Shown: positions 22,996 through 32,888 of the stretch, one piece after another
How positions within the stretch are numbered: the stretch's first letter is position 1
How the letters are laid out: every line of letters begins with the position of its first letter
Source of the DNA: Aeromicrobium erythreum
Lineage (GTDB): Bacteria; Actinomycetota; Actinomycetes; Propionibacteriales; Nocardioidaceae
Direction: 5' to 3'
DNA: 64,000 nucleotides
Assembly (NCBI RefSeq): GCF_001509405.1
Contig: NZ_CP011502.1
Location: forward strand, 2,790,001 to 2,854,000
Position numbers and translations under genes: made by a program
The notes under the pieces: generated by a model
Databases searched by the model: none
What the model was told of the DNA's origin: nothing
The model's input: the letters and a program-made list of their open reading frames with translations, nothing else

Positions 22996-25314
22996 TCAGG
23001 ACCCGATGGCGCGTACCACGCGGGTGGAGGCCGACCAGTTGCCCTGGCCGTCGCTCGCACGCACGAAGAACCGGTCGTCGGGGCCCGAGTCGGGCACGCG
23101 CACCGACGTCGCCCAGGAGACGGCCACGACCCGGTCGCCCCGCAGGACCTCGTACCGGACGCCGTCGCCCGCCGAGGCCGACCACGAGACCGTGGCCGTC
23201 GAGCCCTGCAGCGACACCGCCGGCGCCGTGGGGGCTGCCGGGGCCCGGGAGGGCCGGGCCGCGAACCGCGCGAAGCCGCCGGAGAACTGGTTGGAGCCGC
23301 CCTCGCGGATGCTCGTCTGGATGGAGCCACCGGCCCAGAGGGTGCCGTCCTTGGCCACCTCGACGGCCCAGACGCCGTAGCCGCCGCGCGACTTCCACCG
23401 CGGGGCGAACGTGCTCACGAACGCACCCGACGCCGCGTCCCACGCCCCGAGCAGCGAGATCTTGCCCGCCTGGCGCCAGGGCACCGGGTTCTGGCCGGTG
23501 GACCACGAGTCCCAGCTCGACGTGCCCTCGAACACCCAGTCGCCGCAGTGGCACCCGCCGTAGACCACCCGGCCGTCGCTGCCGATCGCCTGCAGGTCGC
23601 CACCGGCCTTGGTGATGCTGGGGCTGCGCAGTGCGAGCGTGCGGGCGTCGTAGGCGAACATGCTGTGCTGCGAGCCGCCGAGCCACACGAGCGACCCGAC
23701 CTGCTGGACCGCCTGCTGGTAGGTCGCGGAGCGCTTGGTGCTGAACGTCGGGCTCCACGCCGGTGAGACGAGCCGCGCCGCCGAGGTCGTGACCGCCACC
23801 GCGTTGCGCACGGTCGCGCCGCCCTTGCGCGTCATGTAGCCGGCCAGGTAGACGCGCTGACTATCGGTGGACACGTCGAGGTCGGCCACGGTGCCGTTCA
23901 GGTGCGGCTGCCACTGGCTGTCGCCGCGTCCGCTCGGCAGCACGACCCGTGCGGCGTACGGCAGCGCCGCGGCACCCGTGCCACGCACGACGTGCGAGAA
24001 GCGTCCGCCCAGGTAGAGCCGGCCGCCGGCGACGTCGAGCGTGCGCACCGAGGCCCGACGGTCGCCGCCGCGTCGCTCGACGCCCGTGGTCCACGTGCGG
24101 TCGAGGGTCCGCTTCGCGGTGAGGACGGCCAGGCTGGAGCGACGCTGGCCGTCGACGCGCGTGAAGTCGCCACCGAGCGCGAGCCGGCCGTCGGGCAGCG
24201 CCTTCAACGCGCGCACCTGGCCGTCCAGCTTCGGCCTGAACGAGGAGATCCACTCCCCCGTCGAGGCCCGGAACGCGGCGAGGTACGCCTGGGCGACCTT
24301 GCGCGACCCGTCCTGGTTGCGCACGGTCGTGAAGTTGCCGCCCACGTACATGACGTCGCCGACCTGGGCGAAGGCCTGCACCTCCGTGGCCAGCTCGCCC
24401 GTGCCGCCCGCACCCGTGCCCGTCACGCCCCACGACTGCGGCAGCGACCTGCTGCGGGCCACGGGCAGCGCCGTGACCGCCGCCGTCCCGCTGTCAGGCA
24501 CCGCCGCGAACGACAGGTCCGCCTGGCGCAGTCGCGGACGCACGAAGACCTGCGTGAACGGCGTCGCGTAGCCCGAGCGGGTCGCGTAGAGCGCGCTGCT
24601 GGACGAGGTCGAGCCCGTCACCGCGCTCCCGTAGCCGAAGCCGCGCACCCAGCCGTTGTCGGCGGACTCGAAGGTCCACACGCGGCGCAGCCGCTCGGCC
24701 GCGGCCGTCGACGTCGTGCCGGCGTCGCGGGTGGTCTGCCCCGAGAACTGGACCCCGTCGAAGGAGGAGCCGGTCAGCGGGTGGCCGGCGCCGAACGCCC
24801 ACGACCACGACCCCATGGACCGCAGCCGCCACCGCACCTCCTGCCACGCCGTGCCGCCGGCGTCCTTCGCGCGACGCAGACGCACCCCGTCCGTGAGCTG
24901 GTCGACCCGATGACCGCCGAGCAGCGCGTCGATGGTCGCCGCGGACAGCTTGCGCGGCGAGAACGCGGCCTGGCCGTTGATCGGTGAGGCGACCTGCGCG
25001 GTCGTGCCTTGCGCGTCACCGTCCCACGTCCACCCGTCGCGACCACGCCCCACCAGGACCCAGCCACCACCGTCGGTCGTCATGTCGCAGTAGAACTGCG
25101 TCGGCGTCCGCAGCTGCGGCGTCAGCAACCAGTAGAGCCCGTCGGGAGACGACGGAGCCACCTGCTTGACCTCCCAGCACGACGCCGCCGCCGACGCTGC
25201 GCTCGACCCGTCCGGCACCCCCTGAGCCGCGCTCGCCACCGACGGCGCAGCCACCAGGCTGGCGACGACGAGGGTGCAGGTGAGCAGGGCTGAGCACGTG
25301 CGGGGGCGACGCAT
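22996..25314 (-). CDS. Secreted fibrinogen-like/beta-propeller protein, paralogue lacking the C-terminal beta domain
   Basis: A 772-residue exported protein with the same order as its downstream neighbour: signal peptide (1-32), fibrinogen-like domain with the YCDMTTDGGGW segment, beta-propeller-type repeats (YVGGNFT, LALGGDFT, LYLGGRFS) and a final FN3 domain. It stops where the other protein continues into the jelly-roll-like domain. Start at the ATG at 25314; an upstream in-frame start at 25335 would add seven residues. Identity to the neighbour is uneven along the gene, with one 243-bp stretch almost identical. Probably a cell-surface or matrix lectin-like protein (inference). Confidence 0.85.
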   Translation of the reverse strand: MRRPRTCSALLTCTLVVASLVAAPSVASAAQGVPDGSSAASAAASCWEVKQVAPSSPDGLYWLLTPQLRTPTQFYCDMTTDGGGWVLVGRGRDGWTWDGDAQGTTAQVASPINGQAAFSPRKLSAATIDALLGGHRVDQLTDGVRLRRAKDAGGTAWQEVRWRLRSMGSWSWAFGAGHPLTGSSFDGVQFSGQTTRDAGTTSTAAAERLRRVWTFESADNGWVRGFGYGSAVTGSTSSSSALYATRSGYATPFTQVFVRPRLRQADLSFAAVPDSGTAAVTALPVARSRSLPQSWGVTGTGAGGTGELATEVQAFAQVGDVMYVGGNFTTVRNQDGSRKVAQAYLAAFRASTGEWISSFRPKLDGQVRALKALPDGRLALGGDFTRVDGQRRSSLAVLTAKRTLDRTWTTGVERRGGDRRASVRTLDVAGGRLYLGGRFSHVVRGTGAAALPYAARVVLPSGRGDSQWQPHLNGTVADLDVSTDSQRVYLAGYMTRKGGATVRNAVAVTTSAARLVSPAWSPTFSTKRSATYQQAVQQVGSLVWLGGSQHSMFAYDARTLALRSPSITKAGGDLQAIGSDGRVVYGGCHCGDWVFEGTSSWDSWSTGQNPVPWRQAGKISLLGAWDAASGAFVSTFAPRWKSRGGYGVWAVEVAKDGTLWAGGSIQTSIREGGSNQFSGGFARFAARPSRAPAAPTAPAVSLQGSTATVSWSASAGDGVRYEVLRGDRVVAVSWATSVRVPDSGPDDRFFVRASDGQGNWSASTRVVRAIGS

Positions 25315-25395
25315 GGGGGTCCTCTCCGGCGGCACGGTCGTCGGGGGGATGGGGGGAGACCGCGCTCCACGGGGTAGGAACCATCAGCGCCCCGA

Positions 25396-25406
25396 TCATG
25401 ACGCGG
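25396..25406 (-). promoter_or_regulatory. CCGCGTCATGA motif upstream of second fibrinogen-like gene
   Basis: Same 11-mer as at 22940-22950, 82 nt from the start codon. A GCACGGACGTCCGC stretch immediately upstream matches the one preceding the motif at the Wzz-like gene with one difference. Confidence 0.4.
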
Positions 25407-25429
25407 GTGCGGACGTCCGTGCGTCGCGC

Positions 25430-25843
25430 TCAGTCGACGGGCGCGAGCGCGGCGGTCTCCTCCTCCGTGAACACCCGCGACCGGATGATGAAGCGATGCC
25501 CCGTGGGGCCCTCCAGCGAGAAGCCGGCACCGCGTCCCGGGACGACGTCGATGGTGATGTGCGTGTGCGACCAGTACCGGAACTGCTCGCGCGAGATCCA
25601 CACCGGCACCAGACCGTCGGGGTCGACGTCGCTCGCGCCGATGTCGAGGTCGCCGAGGTGCACGTCGGACGGTCCCGTCAGGAAGAACCCCTGGGTGTAG
25701 CACATGGGGGCCGACCCGTCGCAGCACCCACCGGACTGGTGGAACATGAGTGGCTTCGCCTGCTCGGCGCGCAGGGTGCGCAGCAGCGCGGCGGCGTCGG
25801 GGCTGACGTCGACGCGGGTGGCCGCGGTCGGCTGCTCGGACAT
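25430..25843 (-). CDS. DUF779-family protein
   Basis: A 137-residue protein. The signature HQSGGCCDGSAPMC (around residues 35-48) with three clustered cysteines and the C-terminal GHRFIIRSRVFTEEE identify DUF779. The family is commonly encoded next to acetaldehyde-type aldehyde dehydrogenases, as here (97 bp downstream of the dehydrogenase gene, same strand). A role in metal binding or in supporting the dehydrogenase has been guessed but is not established. Start at the ATG at 25843, shortly after a GAGGTGACCACC ribosome-binding region. Confidence 0.85.
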   Translation of the reverse strand: MSEQPTAATRVDVSPDAAALLRTLRAEQAKPLMFHQSGGCCDGSAPMCYTQGFFLTGPSDVHLGDLDIGASDVDPDGLVPVWISREQFRYWSHTHITIDVVPGRGAGFSLEGPTGHRFIIRSRVFTEEETAALAPVD

Positions 25844-25940
25844 GGTGGTCACCTCTCGGGCGGGACGGACGAGGTCGGGTGCGGGAACGCCGGGGGCCCG
25901 ACCCCTCGTGGAGGGGCCGGGCCGCGACGTCACCGTGGGC

Positions 25941-27464
<1,524 letters not shown>

Positions 27465-27499
27465 GGAAGTGACTCCTCGCGGGGTGGGATCTGGTGCGA

Positions 27500-27513
27500 G
27501 TGACGCTAGTCAC
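27500..27513. promoter_or_regulatory. Palindrome GTGAC-GCTA-GTCAC upstream of aldehyde dehydrogenase
   Basis: A 14-bp symmetric site 36-49 bp upstream of the dehydrogenase start codon, between the start and the larger palindrome cluster. A candidate operator or core-promoter-overlapping site. Confidence 0.35.
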
Positions 27514-27518
27514 AGCTT

Positions 27519-27564
27519 CGTTGCAACGACGTTGTCCCGACGTTGCACCCGCTGCAACGTCGGG
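27519..27564. promoter_or_regulatory. Palindrome cluster, probable operator of the aldehyde dehydrogenase operon
   Basis: Three symmetric sites built on the TGCAACG core: CGTTGCAACG (27519-27528), CAACGACGTTG (27525-27535), and 12-bp perfect arms CCCGACGTTGCA / TGCAACGTCGGG (27536-27547 and 27553-27564). They lie 55-100 bp upstream of the dehydrogenase start, immediately before repeat array 2. The likely ligand is the GAF regulator encoded at 28607-29920 (inference). Confidence 0.55.
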
Positions 27565-27566
27565 AG

Positions 27567-28592
27567 TACCGCTGGTCGAGTCGTCCGACCAGTGACACGC
27601 TCCGCTGGTCGAGCAGCGGCCACGCGCTGGGGGCACCTCCCGCTTGCGGGGGCGGAACGAGCGCCTTGAATGCGTATCGAGACCACCCGGCAACCGCCCA
27701 GCGCGAACCAATCCCCAGCGACAGCCCAGAGTGGTCTCGATACGTCTCCGCCAGCTCCTCCGTCGCAGCGTCGACTACTCGACCAGCAAAGGATTCCGCT
27801 GGTCGAGTAGCAGGGACGAGCTTGCGAGGTCCCTGCGTATCGAGACCACCCGGCAACAGCCCAGCGCGAGCCAACCCCCAGCGACAGCCCAGAGTGGTCT
27901 CGATACGTCTCCGCCAGCTCCTCCGTCGCAGCGTCGACTACTCGACCAGCAAAGGATTCCGCTGGTCGAGTAGCAGGGACGAGCTTGCGAGGTCCCTGCG
28001 TATCGAGACCACCCGGCAACAGCCCAGCGCGAGCCAACCCCCAGCGACCACCCAGAGTGGTCTCGATACACCTCCCCTCGCTGGCGCTCGTGGAGGCACT
28101 CGACCAGCGGTGGATTCCGCTGGTCGAGTAGCGGCACGCGCGACGAAGGAGCGCCGTGGCCGCGTATCGAGACCACCCCGCAACGGACCAGCGCGGGCCA
28201 ACCCCCAGCGACGGCCTGGAGTGGTCTCGATACACCTCCCCTCGCTGGCGCTCGTGGAGGCACTCGACAAGCGGTGGATTCCGCTGGTCGAGCAGCAGGG
28301 ACGAGCTTGCGAGGTCCCTGCGTATCGAGACCACCCCGCAACGGCCCAGCGCAGGCCAACCCCCAGCGACCGCTGGGTGTGGTCTCGATACACCTCCCCT
28401 CGCTGGCGCTCGTGGAGGCACTCGACCAGCGGTGAATTCCGCTGGTCGAGTAGCAGGGACGAGCTTGCGAGGTCCCTGCGTATCGAGACCACCCGGCAAC
28501 AGCCCAGCGCGAGCCAACCCCCAGCGACGGCTGGGAGTGGTCTCGATACACCTCCCCTCGCTGGCGCTCGTGGAGGCACTCGACCAGCGGGA
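27567..28592. repeat. Repeat array 2: five full nested-palindrome units plus terminal halves
   Basis: Same family as the array at 6199-7690. Cores begin at 27733, 27896, 28059, 28223 and 28381, a final left half begins at 28539, and right-half remnants lie at 27567-27684. Outer arms, inner arms and the conserved ACCC(G/C)GCAAC linker are shared with array 1. The left arms of cores C-F carry a different hairpin cassette (CACCTCC...GGAGG) that array 1 lacks. The array fills the interval between the dehydrogenase operator and the GAF regulator stop, so no gene is expected here. Confidence 0.93.
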
Positions 28593-28606
28593 CGCGGTGC
28601 CCGGGG

Positions 28607-29920
28607 TCAGCCGAAGGCGCGGTCGAGCTTGTCGACGTGGGCCGCGACCTGGGCGTGGCGTGGGGAGGAGACGGGGAGGATCTCGAGCGCCCGCGACCAC
28701 ACGCCGAGGTCCTCGCGACCGTGGGGCGTGTCCGCGAACGACAGCAGCGCGTCGGCGTCGTCGCAGGCCAGGAGAGCGGAGACCAGCTCGAGGTGCAGGT
28801 CGTCGCGCAGCTCCTCCACGGCGGGAGCGGTCGACGACGGCAGCACCGGGCCGCGGTAGGCGGCGACGGCGCTGCGCAGACGTCCGTCGCGCAGCAGGTC
28901 GCGGACCTCGTCGACGTCGGTGCGCACCGCGCTGCGCAGGCGGTAGGGCCGCGACGCGAGCTCGAGCGGTCCGAGGACCCCGCGCAGCCTCGACAGCTCC
29001 GCGCGGATCGTCACCGGCGCTTGGTCGTCGTCGCTGAGCGCCACGCCCAGCTCCGCGGCCGTCATGCCGTCGGGGGCCCGCGACAGGAGCAGGAGGAGCT
29101 CGCTGTGCCGGCGACTCAGCCGCGAGGTGAGCGGACCGACCTGCAACGTCGCGCCGTGCACGCCGAGGACGTCGAGGCGTGGTGCCGACCATCCGCTCGT
29201 CACGTGCAGCGGTGCGGTAGCCGGCTGCAGGCGTGCGATGCGCAGCTCGGCCTCGACCGCGGCGGCGGTCGCCCGCACGAACCCGAGTCCCTGGGCCGTC
29301 GCGACCTCGGGACCTCCGGTCACGTCGAGGACGCCGAGCACCGCGCCGGTGTCGGGGTCGTGGATGGGCGCCGCCGAGCAGCTCCACGGCGTCACCTGGC
29401 GCCCGAGGTGCTCGGGGCCGAAGATCTGCACGGGCCGTTCGATCGCCAGGGCCGTGCCGGGCGCGTTCGTCCCGGCGCTCGTCTCGCTCCAGTCGGCGCC
29501 CGGCACGAAGTGCATCGACTCCGCCCGCGAGCGCAGCGACGCCGCGCCCTCCACCCACAGCAGCTGGCCGGCGGCGTCGCTCACGGCGACGAGCAGGCCC
29601 GCCTCCCCCGCCGACTCGACCAGGAGCCGCCGGATGACCGGGAGCCCGGCCGCGAGGGGGTGGTGCTCGCGGATCTCGCGCAGCGCGTCGTCGTCGAGCG
29701 TGATGCGCGGAAGGTCGGTCTCGGGGTCGAGGCCCTCGGCGAGACTGCGCTGCCACGACTCCCGCACGACGTCGCGGAGCGGTGCGTCGGTGGCGCCGGA
29801 GGCCAGGAACTCCTCGTGGGCCCGCCGCAGCCGGCGCGAGAGTGCGTCGGGGTCCGAGCCCGGTGGCATCGCGAGGTCACGTCCGTGGTGCCTCGCGCGC
29901 GGCTCGGAGGTGCGTGCCAT
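28607..29920 (-). CDS. GAF-domain transcriptional regulator (AcoR-like without AAA domain)
   Basis: A 437-residue regulator. The N-terminal region has an RESWQRSLAEGLDP segment followed by a GAF domain (~residues 80-215), with SETSAGTNAPGTALA and HLGRQVTPWSCSAAPIHDP as in AcoR-type sensors. The C-terminal half has no sigma-54 AAA+ domain and no Walker motif. It contains a winged-helix-like segment (~270-340, including AELGVALSDDDQAPVTIRAELSRLRG) and a helical tail. Such proteins in actinobacteria neighbour ALDH genes, so control of the aldehyde dehydrogenase operon across array 2 is likely. Start at the ATG at 29920. Confidence 0.8.
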   Translation of the reverse strand: MARTSEPRARHHGRDLAMPPGSDPDALSRRLRRAHEEFLASGATDAPLRDVVRESWQRSLAEGLDPETDLPRITLDDDALREIREHHPLAAGLPVIRRLLVESAGEAGLLVAVSDAAGQLLWVEGAASLRSRAESMHFVPGADWSETSAGTNAPGTALAIERPVQIFGPEHLGRQVTPWSCSAAPIHDPDTGAVLGVLDVTGGPEVATAQGLGFVRATAAAVEAELRIARLQPATAPLHVTSGWSAPRLDVLGVHGATLQVGPLTSRLSRRHSELLLLLSRAPDGMTAAELGVALSDDDQAPVTIRAELSRLRGVLGPLELASRPYRLRSAVRTDVDEVRDLLRDGRLRSAVAAYRGPVLPSSTAPAVEELRDDLHLELVSALLACDDADALLSFADTPHGREDLGVWSRALEILPVSSPRHAQVAAHVDKLDRAFG

Positions 29921-29986
29921 GCCGCGAGTGTACGTGACGCGGCTCACGCCCAGAAGGGACGACGACGGACTCCGTCCGCCAGGTGC

Positions 29987-30805
29987 TCAGGCGTCGCGGC
30001 GCTGGAACGCGAGGGTGGCCAGCACGAGGAGCACGACGACGAACACCGTCATCGTGATGCCGCCGCCGACCGCGCCGAACGGCTTGTAGCCGAACACCTG
30101 GAACGCGTCGTTGAGCGAGACCCGCGTGTACATCTGTCCGCCCGCGTCGTACGGCAGGAACTTGAGGATGTCGACGATGCCGCCGCGGCTCGTCGGGTCG
30201 CCCGAGGACGCCTTGATGGCCAGCACGACCGCCTTGACCAGGCCCTCGACAAGCGAGGGGACGAGCAGGAGCAGCGCGACGGCACCTGTCTGGTTGCGGG
30301 TGAGGGTCGCGAACGCCAGGCCGGAGAGCGAGAACAGGGTCGTGTAGAGGACGGTGCCGACGGTGATGTCGCGCAGCCCGCCGACGCTCGGCAGTCCGAC
30401 GCCGAACAGCACGGCGCTGAGCAGCGCGATGCCGACGCAGACCAGGGCCGCCACGAGGGAGAGGACGGCCGTCGTGACCACCTTGGCGAGCATGACGTGC
30501 AGACGGCTGGGCAGGGCGGTGAGCGTCGCGCGGATCATGCCGTGGCGGTACTCGTGCCCCATGGAGAAGACCCCGAGCAGGCCGATCACGTAGGCGATGA
30601 ACAGCGGCGCCACGCCGAGGGTGGCGCCGACGGTCACGAGGATCGCGAAGGTCTGGTCGCCGCCCGACAGCGGCCCCGTCTCGGGCAGGTTCCAGGCGAT
30701 GAGCACGGTCAGCAGGAGCTGGAACCCGAAGGCGACGCCGAGGATCCAGTAGGTGGACCGGATGGTGCGCAGGCGGGTGATCTCGTAGCGGAGCGCGTCG
30801 GTCAT
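29987..30805 (-). CDS. ABC-2-type transporter permease
   Basis: A 272-residue integral membrane protein with six predicted helices. The N-terminal EITRLRTIRSTYWI segment and the GHEYRHGMIRATLTALPSR loop are typical of ABC-2 export permeases. The start overlaps the stop of the ATP-binding subunit by 4 nt (ATGA), which confirms a two-gene unit. Substrate unknown; relatives export lipids, peptides or drugs. Confidence 0.85.
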   Translation of the reverse strand: MTDALRYEITRLRTIRSTYWILGVAFGFQLLLTVLIAWNLPETGPLSGGDQTFAILVTVGATLGVAPLFIAYVIGLLGVFSMGHEYRHGMIRATLTALPSRLHVMLAKVVTTAVLSLVAALVCVGIALLSAVLFGVGLPSVGGLRDITVGTVLYTTLFSLSGLAFATLTRNQTGAVALLLLVPSLVEGLVKAVVLAIKASSGDPTSRGGIVDILKFLPYDAGGQMYTRVSLNDAFQVFGYKPFGAVGGGITMTVFVVVLLVLATLAFQRRDA

Positions 30806-31749
30806 CGGGCACCCCCCGCCTCGCCGGCCGGACGGTCGGCGGTGATCGCCCCGCGGTACTCCTCGTCGAGGCCGGTGGCGTTGAGGAACGCCTCCTCGAG
30901 GGTGGCGCGCCGGACCGTCAGCTCGTGCACGCGGGCGCCGTGCTGGTGCGCGAGGTCGCCCACCCGGGCGGCGTCGAGGCCGGTGACGCGCTGCAGACCG
31001 TCGTCGTCGGGGGTGAGGGTCCCGCCGGCGGCGACGATGGCCGGCGCGAGGACGCCGAGGTCGGGAGTGCGCAGCAGCACCTCGGCGGTCCCCCCGTGCT
31101 CGACGAAGTCCTTGACGGGACCGCTCGTGAGGAGGCGCCCGCGGCCCACGACGACGACCTCGTCGGCGAGCTGCGCCATCTCCTGGAGCAGGTGGCTCGA
31201 GACGAACACCGAGCGCCCCTCCCCCGCGAGGTGGCGCAACAGCTGGCGCAGCCAGGTGATGCCCTGCGGGTCGAGCCCGTTGCTGGGCTCGTCGAGGATC
31301 AGGGTGTGCGGGTCGCCCAGGAGGGCGGCGGCGATGCCGAGCCGCTGGCCCATGCCGAGGCTGAACTTGCGGGGCCGGCCCTTCGCCTGTGCCGAGAGAC
31401 CGACGAGCTCGAGCACCTCGTCGACGCGGCGCCGCTCGATCCGGTTGGCCACCGCGAGCATCTGCAGGTGATGGCGTGCCTGGCGGGTCGGGTGGAAGGG
31501 CTTGGCCTCCAGCAGGGCCCCGACGTGGCGCATCGGCTGCTCGAGCTCGGCGAACGTGCGTCCGTCGAACGTCGTGCGACCCTCGCCGCGGTCGAGACCG
31601 AGCATGAGCCGCATGGTCGTGGACTTGCCCGACCCGTTCGGGCCGAGGAAGCCCGTGACGCTCCCCGGGTGCACGGTGAAGCTCAGGTCGTCGACCGCTC
31701 GCCGGGTGCCGTAGCTCTTGCCGAGCCCTCGTGCCTCGATGACTGCCAC
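30802..31749 (-). CDS. ABC transporter ATP-binding protein
   Basis: A 315-residue ATPase. Walker A GPNGSGKST is at residues 36-44, the Q-loop region near 85, the signature SLGMGQRLG near 140 and Walker B LILDEPSNGLDP near 160, followed by the H-loop SSHLL. The C-terminal ~100 residues form the extra domain of drug/lantibiotic-type (DrrA-like) exporters, ending in TLEEAFLNATG. Start at the GTG at 31749. It works with the downstream ABC-2 permease. The unit sits 53 bp after tsaD but is functionally unrelated. Confidence 0.88.
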   Translation of the reverse strand: MAVIEARGLGKSYGTRRAVDDLSFTVHPGSVTGFLGPNGSGKSTTMRLMLGLDRGEGRTTFDGRTFAELEQPMRHVGALLEAKPFHPTRQARHHLQMLAVANRIERRRVDEVLELVGLSAQAKGRPRKFSLGMGQRLGIAAALLGDPHTLILDEPSNGLDPQGITWLRQLLRHLAGEGRSVFVSSHLLQEMAQLADEVVVVGRGRLLTSGPVKDFVEHGGTAEVLLRTPDLGVLAPAIVAAGGTLTPDDDGLQRVTGLDAARVGDLAHQHGARVHELTVRRATLEEAFLNATGLDEEYRGAITADRPAGEAGGAR

Positions 31750-31802
31750 GGGGTCAGCCTGCCAGACGGACGGGCCGGGGGTGGCGTCCCGCGCGCGGCG
31801 GG

Positions 31803-32846
31803 TCAGGCGACGATGCGGGTGACGGGCAGGCTGGAGTCGACGGGTAGGTCGAGCGACGACGGAGCGACGCCGCGCGCGACGACCTCGGCGCCCAGCGCCG
31901 CGACCATGGCGCCGTTGTCGGTACAGAGCCCGGGCCGAGGGATGCGGACCTCGATGCCCGCCGCCTCGGCCCGGGCGAGCACCATCTCGCGAAGTCGTCC
32001 GTTGGCGGCCACGCCACCGCCGACGACGAGCGTGTCGACGTCGTGGTCGCGGCAGGCCTGGACGGTCTTGCGGGTCAGGACGTCGACGACGGCGTCCTGG
32101 AAGGAGGCGGCGACGTCGGCGGCGTCGATCTGGCGTCCCATGCGCTGCTCGTGCTGCACGTGCCGCGAGACGGCACTCTTGAGGCCGGAGAAGGAGAAGT
32201 CGTAGCGGTAGCGCTCGGCGTCCTTGGCCGCGGTGAGACCGCGCGGGAAGGCGATCGCGGTGCCGTCGCCCTCGCGCGCCACCCGGTCGATGTGCGGACC
32301 GCCCGGGTACGGCAGGCCCAGCAGGCGGGCGACCTTGTCGAAGGCCTCGCCGGCGGCGTCGTCGATCGTGGTGCCCAGCATCGTGATGTCGGAGGCGATG
32401 TCGTCGACGAGGAGGATCTCGGTGTGGCCGCCGCTGACCAGCAGGGCGGCGACGCGACGGTCGAAGCGGCCGTGCTCGAGCTGGTCGACCGCCACGTGGG
32501 CGGCCAGGTGGTTGAGGCCGTAGAGCGGCTTGTCGTGCGCGACGGCGAGCGCCTTGGCCGCGGCGACGCCGACCAGGAGCGCACCGCTGAGACCTGGTCC
32601 GCAGGTGACCGCGATCGCGTCGACGTCGCTCACGTCGAGTCCGGCCTGCGCGTACGCCTGCTCGAGCGTGGGCACCATCGCCTCGAGGTGGGCCCGGCTC
32701 GCGACCTCGGGCACGACACCGCCGAAACGCACGTGCTCCTCGACGCTGGAGGCGACCGCGTGGGCGAGGAGCTCGGTGCCGCGGACGATGCCGACACCGG
32801 TCTCGTCGCAGGACGACTCGATGCCGAGGACGAGGGGTTCGCTCAC
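31803..32846 (-). CDS. tsaD: tRNA N6-threonylcarbamoyladenosine synthase catalytic subunit
   Basis: A 347-residue ASKHA-fold protein. The N-terminal ESSCDETG motif (residues 10-17) and the metal-binding NHLAAH motif (H113, H117) are characteristic, followed by SGGHT and [11 protein letters not shown]. TsaD transfers the threonylcarbamoyl group to A37 of ANN-decoding tRNAs, in complex with TsaB and TsaE, whose genes are also in this window; TsaC is not seen. Starts with GTG at 32846. Three unrelated genes separate it from rimI-tsaB. Confidence 0.96.
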   Translation of the reverse strand: MSEPLVLGIESSCDETGVGIVRGTELLAHAVASSVEEHVRFGGVVPEVASRAHLEAMVPTLEQAYAQAGLDVSDVDAIAVTCGPGLSGALLVGVAAAKALAVAHDKPLYGLNHLAAHVAVDQLEHGRFDRRVAALLVSGGHTEILLVDDIASDITMLGTTIDDAAGEAFDKVARLLGLPYPGGPHIDRVAREGDGTAIAFPRGLTAAKDAERYRYDFSFSGLKSAVSRHVQHEQRMGRQIDAADVAASFQDAVVDVLTRKTVQACRDHDVDTLVVGGGVAANGRLREMVLARAEAAGIEVRIPRPGLCTDNGAMVAALGAEVVARGVAPSSLDLPVDSSLPVTRIVA

Positions 32847-32888
32847 CGGCCCAGTGTCCCAGATCGGCCACCGCGGGCGGCCCGCGGC

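Noticed and set aside
27543-28859. Open frames up to 438 codons across array 2
   Set aside because: Same repeat-derived, antisense or frame-shadow translations; they run into the GAF regulator gene on the other strand.
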